NCBI RefSeq assembly: GCF_022376445.1
Contig: NW_025954979.1
Location: forward strand, 310,001 to 374,000
DNA length: 64,000 bases
DNA from: Fomitopsis serialis
Taxonomy: Eukaryota > Basidiomycota > Agaricomycetes > Polyporales > Fomitopsidaceae
Reading direction: 5' to 3'
Shown: in pieces, positions 22,171-33,700 of the stretch
How the letters are laid out: each line of letters begins with the position of its first letter
Position numbering within the stretch: position 1 is the stretch's first letter
Made by a program: the position numbers and the translations under genes
Notes under the pieces: model-generated
What the model was told of the DNA's origin: nothing
The model's input: the letters and a program-made list of their open reading frames with translations, nothing else
Database searches by the model: none

Positions 22171-22902
22171 TCAGAAACCTCCCAAGCATCCCTCATCCAA
22201 GTCCGGCGCGAACGTCACGTTCCTCTTCAGATGCGGCCTGACTCCATCCGGTTTCTCCTTCCGCCGCCTCAGCGAACGCGGGGGTGGGCGATGCCCAGCG
22301 TTGGTAGGCACGTCGCACTTGCCCGCAAGTGGAGGCGCAGAGAACGCAGGCTTCGCGTGGATGGCGATGGAAGCAGCGGCCATCGCGCTGGGATCCGGAG
22401 GCGTCTCGACGAGGTCATCGGACTCATCCGAAGGAGATAAGTCCGGAACAAGGATGGGTAGGGAAGCGTTGTCGGACGTTGTGGTGGGAACCTCGAGCGG
22501 TTCCGGGGAGCAGGCTTCGAATGCGCGCGGGTGGAAGTAGCTTCCCATCACGTCCCCCGGTGAATCGTCGTCGCGCGTACGACTGGAGCTCCGGCTGCGC
22601 GAACGGCCCCGTCGTTCGCTGTCGAAGTCCGCTGGAGGCGAATAAAATGTTCGCTCTCCGCGCTTCGGCAGGAGGCAGCCATTGGGAGAGACGAGGATCG
22701 GTGCGCGGTCGTAGGTGTTAGGCGAGTGAGTGAAGCGCAGCGACGTCATGTGGGGTGTGGGCGGGAAGTGGACGTGAGGCGAGAGTATGTAGTCGCACGT
22801 CGTGAAGGGGAGCTCGTCGACGTCCACTAGAGGGGCTGGGCACGAGTCTCGTTTGAGAATCGGGCGCGCTCGAAAGCGCGGAGAGGTCATCGTAGTCGCC
22901 AT
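22171..22902 (-). CDS. conserved hypothetical Pro/Ser-rich protein
   Basis: Single-exon, 243 aa from MATTMTSPRFRARPILKR. Upstream in-frame codons extend to 23076, but the ATG at 22902 directly precedes the conserved-looking part. It contains PHVHFPPTPHM, NTYDRAPILVSPNGCLLP and RGERTFYSPP, then an Arg/Ser run (RGRSRSRSSSRTR), a Ser/Pro-rich middle and a basic LKRNVTFAPDLDE tail. I have an impression of similar short proteins in other agaricomycetes but know no function. It has no membrane segment and is probably largely disordered. An RS-like tract could suggest phosphorylation or RNA contacts, which is speculation. Confidence 0.65.
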   Translation of the reverse strand: MATTMTSPRFRARPILKRDSCPAPLVDVDELPFTTCDYILSPHVHFPPTPHMTSLRFTHSPNTYDRAPILVSPNGCLLPKRGERTFYSPPADFDSERRGRSRSRSSSRTRDDDSPGDVMGSYFHPRAFEACSPEPLEVPTTTSDNASLPILVPDLSPSDESDDLVETPPDPSAMAAASIAIHAKPAFSAPPLAGKCDVPTNAGHRPPPRSLRRRKEKPDGVRPHLKRNVTFAPDLDEGCLGGF

Positions 22903-23812
22903 CAGAGTAGGCAAGAAGCTATGTGGCGTATGACGAGAGTAGCGACGCGGTACGGTGGTGGGCGATGAGACGACGAGGGCGCACAATATGAAGGGCTTCG
23001 CACAACGCTGAAGACGCTGATTGCTGTCGACGAGCTTATAAGCAGTACTGCGGGGGCGATGAACTAAACGCCCCATCCATCAAAATCGGAGACCCGGTTG
23101 CATGTCAGTGCAGGTGCTACATCCGGTTAGCCCTGTGTACCGACACATCCCTCGCCGTCTCCAACGCTCCAACGGCAGTAGGCGCTGAAAGGAGGGTCAG
23201 ACTCTCGTTGTTCCGTCCAAAGATGCCCAGATAATCACGGACCTACTCGGAAGAGCGAAGCAGAGGCCACACAGTCGATACCATGTAAGGGCGGCATGGG
23301 AGTGTAGCACACAGCCTGCGACTTGATCTGTCACCGTCAGTAGTGCCTTTGTCCGTAAGCCTCGATGCTAAGATGTATGTTCTCGACTCTTGGGAGTTCT
23401 AAGCTTGCGTCGTCCACTGGAAGGATGGGAAAGCCGAAGCCCCAAGGTCGATTATCCCGCCGAGCCCTTCGATTCAGGCCAAGTGGAGACTACCATGTGG
23501 GGTGAGCTACACGGTTCAGCGTGCCGGCCGCTAAACTTAAGCAGCATTGGCAGGCGATGCTGTGGAGCGGTAGGTTCTCCTGGCAGCCCAGTATGGCAAG
23601 TATTATCGTTCAATCAACCCACGCTCGCGGTGAGTACGAGCCCGAGATGCTAAACGCGCTGAGATGTTCAATCGATGGAATAAAATGCGCTAGATATGGA
23701 GATGTAAGATGCTTCCGGAGAATGTGCGATAGCCAGAAAGACAGAAACGACATCACTGTGGGGTAGCGGACCAATGAAAACCTCCCGAGTCTGTCTTAGC
23801 TTTGCCATGGGT
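22903..23812. other. intergenic region with TATA-like palindrome
   Basis: About 900 nt. Near 23035-23042 a cttataag palindrome lies about 130 nt upstream of the minus-strand ATG at 22902 and could be its TATA box. The remainder up to the stop at 23813 shows no supported gene. Confidence 0.35.
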
Positions 23813-26800
23813 TCAGGTCAAGCGTGCTTGCGCCTTTCTTCCGCCCGTCGCCGCTGAACACGCTAGGAGTGAAGTCCCACGGCTCCCTACCCACGTTCGG
23901 GGTGATGGCGAGTGGGTGATAGAGCCGTCAATACCACCAAACGACAGTTGTGAGTCTCCTGGAGGTGAGGCGAATGGATTGCGGGTGAGTGGTGAAGAGG
24001 CCAAGGGATCGAACGGGGCGGACGCCGGGGCGCCAAACGTCATGTTGCCTCTCGACAGTGGCGTGCTTTGTCCGAAAGCCGGCTTGTAGGCACCGAACGC
24101 ATTGAATGTCGGCGTAGTCTCTATCGGCTCAGACGGCCAAAATGAGCTACTGGTTGCAGCAACTGAACCGTAAGCAGGTCCCTCAGCCCCTCGCGAGGAC
24201 TGCCCGGATAATTGCGACGAAACGTCACCATCGTCTCCGTCAAGAGCTGAGTCGAAGGAATGTGACCGTTGATGGGGTTCACGACGGTCGTATGAACTCG
24301 GGCCTGCTACCGGCTGGCTCTCCACTTGCCTCACATCAAGGGAGGTGCGCATGGTAGGAGTGGCGTCGGGTGAACTCGGTACTGGGGAAGGAAGAGGAAC
24401 GCTTTCTGAGCGTAGTGTAGGTTCGTGGATGCGGGGTGCGGGGAATCGATTTGGGGCTGAGAATTGCAATTCTGATGGGTCAGCGTCCTTGCCTATGACC
24501 TCCTTAATGGCCGCGAAGTTGAACCCTGCTGTGACTGGGAGAGCACTTGACACATCGCCTTCCGCCTCTCCCGTAGGGGCAGCGGACTCGGCAGCGGGCG
24601 TAGGGGGCAGAGGAACGTCGACGGCGGATGGATTGGGTGCCGAGGGTGCCGGGACAGCCACTGTCTCTCGCGGTGGCAGATCATCATCGCCATTGCTGGA
24701 TTGCGATAATCGTTGCTGTTTCTGGGGGGAGCCTGCCGATACCGACGGTGGGCGCGAGGTGCGCGGATGCTCAGTCGAGTTTCTCTTCTTTCGGGAGAAC
24801 CAGCCGCGCTTCTTCGTCTCTTCCTCGCCCTCCCGGACCACGATCCGCTCACCCTCGAAGTCGGGCTCCTATCAGATGACGACGAATGAGACGGACCAAG
24901 CTCATCGGCAGCAATGTCACGGGCCGCACTTACCACTGGCTCATCAAAGTAGTCTGCAGAGACGGGAAAACCAAGCTGATCCAGGATTAGCGGCATGAAC
25001 GTTCGATAGCTCATGTGTCCAGCGATCTTGTCCGTGACATCGTTGTTCTCCACTCCAGGGACGTTCTCCACTGGCCGCAAGCCCGCGACCGTGTTCAAGC
25101 TACCCGCAGTGGCGCGGAACAGATAGTTCAGCACCCAGTCATTGCGTGCATAGCAGTTGACGAAGCGACCGGAGACGACTGATCGCACTTCGATCCATGT
25201 ACGCTGAGGCGCAGTGACGGTCGCGCCCAAGAGGATGACGTCCTGTACGATACCGAAGTGCTTGTGCTTCGCGAGCTCTAGCAGCGCGTAGAAGATGACT
25301 CGAGAACCGAGTGAGAATCCAATTAGGGTGATGGGACGCACACCGAGGTGTCGGCGGATGAGCACGTCGGCGAGAACGAGTCCCGCAGATTTGGCTCGAT
25401 CGAGCGCATTTGACCATGGATTGTCGATGAGGTAGCCCAGCTTCGTCAGAACTATGCAGATCGCCCTTGTCAACGTGATTGAAAGAAGATACGAGTTGTC
25501 CCAAACTCACTGATCGGCCACTGTAGAGCACTCATCAATGCTGTCATCACGGTAGCTTGCAGTGCAGTTTGGGCCAATTGCGTCAGGACTTCGCTCGTCA
25601 GGATCTTGAGTGCACTTCCGGTTTCTCGAATCATCTCCGGCTCCCAGAGGACACTGAAGACGTCACCGACAACAGGATCCAGGACACTGAAGGGTAGGCG
25701 AACGTCATCATAAGGACCGTTCATGAATCTACGCAGAGGAGCCGCCTCCAGTCAGTGGATATTGGGTGGAGGTCGGTGTTACACATACCCAGGGACTGTG
25801 AGGATACAATTCACGCGCTTGTTGTTGTGCAGCGGGAGAATCTCGAATGTCCGCACGTATCTGGTTCTGTTGGACATTCCGTGGGCGGCCAATCCTGATC
25901 CGGTGAGGACACCGCCGGTGGTGATGACAGCTGCTCCAGCAGTCCCCGCCAGGAAACCAGTTGTACCAGTGATTCCAATGGTCGTAAAGGCCGCTCCAAG
26001 ACCTGCGCCGATGACAGGCGCAAGAAGACCTGCCGACAGCCCGATGACAAGACCGCCGCCTGCATCGAGGAGTCAGTACAACCACGCCGCGCCGTACTGC
26101 GAACTGGCGTACCTAGTGTAGCCAAGCCGAGCATCATGAACCGACGCCTCCTAGTAGCCTTCTGCACGCCCTTGATAACATCCTGCTCCTCGAGCGTCTC
26201 GATGCTTTCTTCAATCTCAAGCGCCTCGGTAACCCGTCGCTCGAACTTCACGACGTCCAGCCAGCCGAGTCCAAGCTTGAGCGCCACGTTCTCTAGCAGC
26301 ACACGAGAGCGCGCATCGTACACGCTATCGGCAATGAGTACAAGGAAGAGGTCGCAGAGCACAGTCCACCGGATATCGAGTGTGACATTCTTGTCCGCGA
26401 CAGACAGATGCGTGCTGACTCCGGGGACAGTCTCCGAAGTATCCTCCAAGATTTTCACAGTTGTCTGCGCAAGTTTATGCGTGTCATGCTGTTCAGGACT
26501 GGCCGTCGCCGCCTTTGGTGTGGTGGCTAGCGAGTCTGAGACGTCTGCGGACTCGCCCTCCATCGCATCCAGCTTCGCCATCTCAGCGGTTAGATGTTCG
26601 TCGGCTTGTCGCTGCGCCTCAACTGGGTCGTATTCAGGGTTGGCGACTGTGTGGGTAGTCATAAGAGCAGGCACGAGATCTTTGGCTTGGATTCCGTGCA
26701 TAGCGAGACTGTCAATCATCTTCTGTTCTGGCCACTCGTTCAGCGTGAGCACACTCTACAGGCACTAGACAGGCAAGAAATTACCTTCAGTCAGAAGTTC

Positions 26801-27355
26801 CATATGGTAATATAACCGACCCATGATCTTCAAAGCCCACAGCTCCATGCTCTCGATAGCCTTCTTCAGCTCTTTCCGATTGAGGACCCTGAGCTGGTCG
26901 GACATCTCGCGACTAGTGAGCGCGCAGAGACCAACGTAGGCTATACGCTGCGCCTCTGTTAGAAGGTCCTTCGTAGCTTGCATCTGGCTGAGCGGGGTCA
27001 TAGCCTTGTCCTCATCGAAGAGATACTTCGTCCGCATGTGCACCTCGTCCGACTCGTCCTCCTCATTCAATCGTATCCGAGTGTACTCGCCTTCATTCTG
27101 GTCGACCTTAGCTCTCCACTCCTGCCCTTCGAAGTCGACATCCAAGACGTTCCCGGTCGCATTGCCGATCTGCTTCCCGGCTACGGAGTCTTTCTTTGCG
27201 GTTGGGACGTACTTGTACTTCTTCTGGTCCTCCTCGTCCAGCCCGCCGGCGAACTCATCCGCCTCTCGGACGACCGGCATGTCTTGCCATCCCTCATCAT
27301 CGTCGTCGAATATATCTGGCTCGATGGGTGTGATTGGAGGAGCCAACACCGGCAT
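23813..27355 (-). CDS. TMCO4-like DUF726 alpha/beta-hydrolase membrane protein
   Basis: Large multi-exon protein. Start MPVLAPPITPIEPDIFDDDD at 27355. An N-terminal charged region leads to the helical DUF726 N-part (MSDQLRVLNRKELKKAIESM; ARSRVLLENVALKLGLGW; EEQDVIKGVQKATRRRRF). A glycine-rich hydrophobic hairpin follows (GGGLVIGLSAGLLAPVIGAG... GTTGFLAGTAGAAVI), which forms the membrane segments of this family. The hydrolase domain has the nucleophile elbow LIGFSLGSRVIFYAL, then VILLGATVTAP, NCYARNDWVLNYLFRA and a GH near AGHMSYR (likely catalytic His). The C-terminal third is a Ser/Pro-rich disordered tail ending at 23813. Yeast and animal relatives (YFL034W, TMCO4) are poorly characterised. 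Introns are short and GT-AG; I did not fix every boundary. Confidence 0.85.
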
Positions 27356-27641
27356 GTCGACACTGCGTCAGGAAACGAAAGAGATGGTCCAGTCGTACTG
27401 CAGATCGTAAAGACCGTGAGGTAGAGGTATTGTAGCCGGACTGGCGTCCGCAGGTGGCTGGAGGCGAGTCGGCGATTTCAGATTCTCACGCATGCTATGT
27501 GTGATGCCGCATGCGTACTGTATTAATTTAATTAAAGCCGGACAACATCGCTCGTCGCCTGACAAAGTCATACACACAATGGACGACCCTATAGCTACAG
27601 GAGGATTCGTAGAAGAGCTGCGACACTACGGAGAGCAACAT

Positions 27642-28327
27642 TCATGACTCCTTGGCCCGGGACTTGACCTCCTCTCGCTCCTGAACCCGTTTCCGTGCCT
27701 CTGCCTGCTTCGCTGCCGCCTTCATTTTCCGCTGTCTCTTTCGGCGACCAGCACCTCTTTTAGGCCCCTCAACAGCGATCTCCTCCGTCAGCTTCCGCTT
27801 ACGACGTGCTATCCCCTCTGCTCGTTGTTTTTCGCGCTTCTTGTCGCGCTTTCGGAGAGTGGTCATGGAGGACTTCAGTAGTGCTCCGTAGGTCGTGTGA
27901 AAGTGATCCAGTTCGCCAGGCTCGACCTGTGCACCATACGATGTACGGAGAAGACACAGAAGTGAGTACACAAGGAGCAGTGATACCAGGACAGGGTACC
28001 ATTCTTACCTTGGTCGAGAACTTGGTCTCATCGCCATCCGTTACCCGGACCAAGCACGGATATTCTTTGGAGGCATCGTCATCAAACGACATCTGTGCAT
28101 CCTCCCCATCGTATGCGACTGCATTCAGTCCAGTGCTTCATGAGCACGCGAGCACAACGGAACACAACGCCGGACGCACGTCGTTTGTGGGTAAGCCATA
28201 TGCTTCCAGAGTCCTTGGATGACTCAAACAATGCAGCCAACCGTTGGAAGAACTATCCCATGACTTCAGCGGCTTTCGCGAGTGGTGAACAGGGCGCACG
28301 TACGGTTTGGTTGTCTACCAGCTGCAT
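27642..28327 (-). CDS. SRP14: signal recognition particle 14 kDa subunit
   Basis: Alu-domain RNA-binding subunit of SRP, acting with SRP9/SRP21 in elongation arrest at the ER. Exons 28327-28304, 28252-28180, 28118-28009 and 27926-27642 join in frame to 163 aa. Sequence landmarks: MQLVDNQT|FFQRLAALFESSKDSGSIWL, YPCLVRVTDGDETKFSTKV, FHTTYGALLKSSMTTLRKRD, then a long Lys/Arg/Glu tail. The basic tail is longer than in animals, as common in fungi. It is divergent from the siroheme synthase gene, with a shared promoter region of about 340 nt. Confidence 0.93.
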
Positions 28328-28666
28328 TGAAGCTGGCAGGCGCAACTCAAGTCTGCATATAGAAATCGTCACGATGTGTCTAGATGTGACATTAGTGACT
28401 AGTCCGTCACACAATGTCACAGTCTGCACCATTCTCTCGCCATCCTGGTGCGCTCCAGGGGCGAGCACCATTGACTCGATTGAGGGCTTCCCAAAATTTC
28501 GATATGCAATCCCTTTTGTTCTTGCCGCCCATACTGAGACATCCTTGAGATTGGGCTTCGAGGATTATCTATTGCCTCCTGTGCGGAGTCTAGGTGCGTT
28601 CATAGCACTCGGTGGCAAGCAGTCTTCACTCATCTTTAGTCTTTCGCAAGACTTGGGCACACTGTC
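28328..28666. promoter_or_regulatory. bidirectional promoter region SRP14 / siroheme synthase
   Basis: The 339 nt between two divergently transcribed start codons must contain both promoters. No strong TATA box is visible. Inferred from gene layout. Confidence 0.5.
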
Positions 28667-30556
28667 ATGGCACAGTACCCTACTCCAGCTGGCGGGGCCT
28701 CTCTCCTTCTGTCGTTCAAGCTGAAAAAGCATGTCGTGGTGATTGTAGGATCGAACACTCTTGCCGCGTCTAGGGCCTTCGCTGCTCTCGAGGCGGACTC
28801 GACTGTGGTCGTAGTGGCCAATGCTGGTCTTGACTCGGCTTGTGAGGAGCTGCGGTGGAGGGCCGACAAAGGCCAGCTCAGCATCGTGGACCTCAATCGC
28901 CTTCCCTGTTCTGTGGAGCGCGCGGTGGACAGGGACGCCCAGGCTCTGGACGACTACCTGGGCAGCCTGGGACAGGTCCGATTAGTGTGCGTTACAGACA
29001 CTCTCCTGAGCGGTGATGCTGGTATCCGTCGCACCCGGACATCCGCTCAACTCATAGCCCACGCATGCCGCCTTCGCAACATCCCTCTGAATGTCACTGA
29101 CATGCCGGACTTATGCGACTTCTCATTCCTGTCTACCCACCGCTTCCAAGACCACGAGGCGGGAACACCTAGCTCCCTACAGGTTGGAGTGACCACGAAC
29201 GGTCAAGGATGCCGACTGGCTAGCAGGTTGCGGCGGGACATCGTCGCGGCGTTGCCTAAGGAGGTGGGAGGGGCAGTAGCGAACGTTGCTCAGCTGCGCG
29301 TAATGGCGAAGACCTCCGCTGATGCGCGGATGAGATCGACGCTGAACTTAACGAAGAGGCCGGTCCATCTACTCCGAACCTGCCTGTGGCACAGCGGTGT
29401 GCAGACGAGACCGCCGGAGAGAGAGCACGGAGGCGTATGAAGTGGGTCGCACAAGTCAGCGAGTACTGGCCCATCCCGAAACTTGCGAAGATGACTTCGG
29501 AAGATATGGCAGGCGTTCTCGACGGCCAGAATTCGCTTCTCACCAATTCCACGGTATCAACTGTCGGTGCATGTCCACGCAAGACATACCCTCGTTGCAC
29601 AACCTGACTTTGTCGGCTTCCGCAGCAAGAGGGAGGATCTTCCTCGTAGGCTCAGGTCCGGGCCATCCGTCCCTTCTGACTGTCGCAACCCGCGATGCGC
29701 TCACGAAGCACGCAGACTTGGTATTGTCGGACAAGCTAGTGCCTGCGGCAGTCCTGGCGATCATCCCGTCTCACGTGGAAGTCCGTATCGCGCGCAAATT
29801 TCCTGGGAACGCCGACTATGGACAAGCGGAGCTGATGGAGGCCGCTATCGACGCAGCTAGACGTGGTCTCACTGTAGTGCGGGTGGGTCATCTGGTGAAT
29901 GTCAACGAAGAGAATATACTTACACAAGATAACAGCTCAAGCAAGGAGACCCGTCCGTGTATGGAAGAGCAGGCGAAGAGATTCTGTACTTCCGCGAACG
30001 TGGATTCGAACCCATTGTCGTCCCCGGCGTAAGCTCAGTCCTCGCTGGGCCGACCTTCGCAGGAATACCCGTCACACAACGGGGTGCGGCCGAGTCCTTC
30101 ATCGTATGCACTGGAGTGGGCAGAGGAGGAAAGCAGGTTCAACTACCTGGATACGTGCGCAGTCGTACCTTGGTCATTCTCATGGGCGTGGCAAGGTTGC
30201 AAGAAATGCTTGACACGCTCCTCGCGGAGTCGGGCGAACCTGCCACTCGTCGAGATGGCGTCGCGTTCCCTGCATGCACACCGATGGCTATAGTGGAACG
30301 TGCGTCCATGCCTGACCAGCGTGTCACATTGTCGACGATTCGCGACATCGCTGCTGCCTTGGAGAGTGGTGGCGAGCAACGGCCACCTGGGATGATCGTC
30401 GTTGGGTGGTCGATCATGTCGTTGTGGGGGAAAGGTGACGTCTCCGTGCTAGAGCCCGGGGCTCCAGAGCGCGATGAAGCTCGAATTCAGGCTTGGTTGG
30501 GTGAGCAGCGGTGGAGGATAGTTGATGGTTTAGACAACGGATGGGCAAATTTGTGA
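28667..30556 (+). CDS. siroheme synthase: Met8-like dehydrogenase fused to uroporphyrinogen-III methyltransferase (Met1)
   Basis: Makes siroheme for sulfite (and nitrite) reductase. The N-terminal ~210 aa is a Rossmann precorrin-2 dehydrogenase/ferrochelatase domain: KKHVVVIVGSNTLAASRAF, VTDTLLSGD, and NVTDMPDLCDFSFLST, corresponding to the active-site region of yeast Met8. The C-terminal SUMT domain has FLVGSGPGHPSLLT, the AdoMet motif KQGDPSVYGRAGEEI, VVPGVSSVLAGPTFAGIPVTQRG, and VILMGVARLQEML. The last intron is 29883-29935 and the stop is at 30556. The frame steps back by one base near 29300-29330 and again near 29530-29600. The first could be a 35-nt intron, unusually short for this window, or a missing base; the second junction I could not resolve. 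Identity is secure, the middle model is not. Confidence 0.88.
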
Positions 30557-30695
30557 GGCGTATGTGTATATTCATGTTCCTGTTGTTCTGTAGCGCTGTT
30601 ACTATGGTGCTCTTCGTTATACCAAGGTTGTACTAAGGTGTTGTAGTGTAATAAGGCATCGGACTTCGTAGTAGTTGACCAGAGTAGGCGCGCGG

Positions 30696-30735
30696 ACGCG
30701 TTGTGCACCGGTCACGTGCACCATGCGCGACGCGT
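30696..30735 (+). promoter_or_regulatory. SMC4 upstream cluster: two ACGCGT boxes and CACGTG
   Basis: ACGCGT occurs at 30696-30701 and 30730-30735, with CACGTG at 30713-30718 between them, 53-92 nt before the SMC4 ATG. ACGCGT is the MluI cell-cycle box bound by MBF-type factors in yeasts; CACGTG binds bHLH factors such as Cbf1. A mitotic condensin gene is a plausible MBF target. Function here is inferred. Confidence 0.45.
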
Positions 30736-30787
30736 CGAACGAACGTTCGCGTCGTTGACTTCGACCACCACTGTAGCCTCTAGCAAG

Positions 30788-33700
30788 ATGCCCCCTCGAC
30801 GGTCGAGTCGCTCGACAAGAGCGTCCGTAGAACCTGTCGCCGAAGTCAAGGCACCGGCATCCAAACGTAAACGTGGTGAAGCTCCCGAGCCAGAACAGGA
30901 GAACATCAAGCCGCCCTCCAGGACGCGTAGATCTACCTCGGCCGCGCCCAGTGTGGCGTCGACATCTAAGGGTCGCACAAACACGCGCTTGCGATCTTCC
31001 CTCCAAGAGGTGCCAGAATCTGACGAGGATGTTGTCGAGGAAGTAGCTCCCCCCAACAAGAAGTCGCGCCCGTCCATCGAACCCGATGAGGAAGAGTCAG
31101 ATGAAGTCGTGGAGGTGAGGCCGAGGGCTAAGAGAGGCTCCTCCAGGAAGCCATCAGTAGCTGCTAATGGCAGTACGGCGGAACCGAACTCGAATGGTCG
31201 GAAGTCTGCCCCTCCGAAACGCGCCAGTCGCGGGACCGCTCGCTCGACAAAGGCATCTACGAGGTCTCGCACTGTCAAAAGAGAGGACACGGATGAGGAG
31301 GAGGAACCTGTGGATGAGCTTAACGAGGAAGAGGTCGAAGATCGCAAACCCCCCGCCCCGAGGAAGAGGACGTCGGTGCCCGAGACCATAGTCATTTCCG
31401 ATGATGAGATCGAGGAAGTAAAGCCGACCCGTGGGCGCAAGGCTACCACGATCGCAAGGACGACCCAGAAGAAGGCGAACACCCGTCAAGCAATCGTTAT
31501 CTCGGAGGACGAAGAGGAAGAGGAGGTGGTAAAGCCGCATGCAGAGGACCAAGAGGTAGCGGCTGAAAGGGAGGAGCTCGTCGTTGAACCGCGTAATACT
31601 AATGGGGACGAGCAGGAGGTTGTGGCGACCTCAGACGCAGAGGAGGCTGAACCACCCTTGGACGTAGCGGCGGACCATATATCTGAGGAAGAGGAGGAAG
31701 AGGAGAAATCACTGTTGGATCCTCCTAGAACGCCGAAGTCTCAACCCCAGACTATGCCTTCTGTCCCTGAGGAGCCTCAAGGACCGAAGGCGCGATTGGT
31801 CATTCACAAGATGGCACTTGTGAATTTCAAGAGCTACGCGGGTCGTCAAGAGATTGGGCCATTCCACAAAGTATAGTCTTTCCTGACATCGACTTGCGCG
31901 TACTGACATCCGAGTTACAGTCTTTCTCTGCGATTGTCGGGCCTAACGGCTCTGGAAAGTCAAATACCATTGATGCTCTTCTCTTCGTCTTTGGATATCG
32001 TGCCTCCAAGATGAGGCAAGGCAAGCTCTCGGAGTTAATCCACAACTCCGCGCGATACCCCGACTTGGATGAGTGTAGCGTTGAGGTCCACTTCCGGGAG
32101 ATCTTGGATCTGGTGTGTCTGTCGTCGGGTCTGCATACGGAGTTCTAACTAAGGTCTCTTCGTAGCCCGGGCCAGATGCATTCGAGGCCATAGCTGGCTC
32201 TGACCTCGTCGTCGCTCGGACTGCGTACAAGAGTAACTCCAGCAAGTACACTATCAACGGCAAGCAGAGCAACTACAAGGAAGTGCAGACACTTCTCAAG
32301 GGACGCGGTATTGATCTCGACCATAATCGATTCCTCATCCTCCAGGTGAGTGAGCTCGCAAGATAACCATTGATTATATACCTATTGATGTGATTGTCAG
32401 GGCGAAGTCGAGTCTATAGCTCAGATGAAGCCTAAGGCGCCTACTGAACATGAAGATGGTCTTCTCGAGTATCTCGAAGATATCATTGGCACTTCACAGT
32501 ACAAAGAACCGATCGACGAAGCCCTTGTGGAGGTTGAACGTCTCTCAGAGGATCGTCAGGAGAAGCTCAACAGACTTCGGATCGTCGAGAAGGATCGAAA
32601 CGCCTTGGAAGCCAAGAAGAAGGAAGCAGAGGACTACCTACGCTTGCAGAATGAGCATGTCCGTGCTCTGTCTCGTTTGTGGCAATGGTATCTGTGGAAG
32701 TGTTTGATTAACGACGAAGCGTTCGAGAAGGCCATCGTACGACCGCTTATGTCTTGCGTGGCTGGGCCTGAACTGACGGTCGGACATCATCTAGGCTCGC
32801 TACGAAAAGGAGCTAGCTGCTGAGCGAGAGCGCAACAATGACGACGTTTTGCACCTCGAAGCCCTGGAGCAACATTACAACGAGCGTGTTGAAACCTATG
32901 AGGTTAGTTGTTACTGGTAGTTCCTCGTCGTAACTAAGACCCGCTGTAATGCAGGAAGTCAAAGCTGCTGCCGCCGAAGCGACCAAGGACCTCGCTGCTC
33001 ATGAGAAACGTCAAGTTGGCCTCGACGAGAGGCGTAAGCACGCGAATAGCAAGGCGAAGAAGCTTAAGAAGTCCTTGCAGGAGGTGCGTCCGTTTCGAAC
33101 TTTGAGCGTGCTAGGTTTGATGCGACATGCGCCAGGACGAGCATCATAAAAACGAGGCCGTCCGCGCTGTTCAAGATAACTCCACCAAGATGGAAAGGGA
33201 GAAGAAGAAGGTAGAAGAGTTAGAGGCTTCCCTTGCGCATGAAGAAGACGTGCTCGAAGAAATCCGAGATAGCCTGAAAGGCGAGCGTTGCTTATGTTGC
33301 ATGCTGTCGAGTCCCTCTCACATCATATTAAGACAAGACTCAGGTCTTCCATGACAAGATTGAGGTTAAACAGAAGGAGCTCCAGCCTTGGACAGCGAAG
33401 ATCAACGCGAAACAGGCTGAGATCGACCTGGCGACGGGCGAGCGCGACATGCTCGCCAAGAAGGCCGAGGCTGCTAGGGCCGCAAGCAAGGAAGCTCAGG
33501 ACCAGCTTGAACAGTTGCGCGCTGACCACGATGCGAAGGTATGAGGTATTGACTCCTCAAGATCACATCGCAACCCTAAGCCGATCTACAGGTTGCCGAG
33601 CTCGACGAACTGAAAGGCACGAAGGCGAACAACTCGACGGAGCGCAAGTCGAAGGAGAAGCAAGTCCAGGTAAGTTCGGTCTCCGCGTAGGTCGTGCATC

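Noticed and set aside
29995..30015. Sequence like the T-arm B box of a tRNA on the minus strand (ggattcgaaccc)
   Set aside because: It lies inside the methyltransferase coding exon (RGFEPIV) and no A box or acceptor stem is found around it.
30712..31482. 256-codon minus-strand frame, Ser/Thr-rich
   Set aside because: Antisense of the low-complexity acidic N-terminus of SMC4; repetitive codons on one strand give long frames on the other.
31270..31720. Glu-rich repeats as a tandem repeat locus
   Set aside because: Low-complexity acidic codons of the SMC4 N-terminal extension, with no fixed repeat unit.
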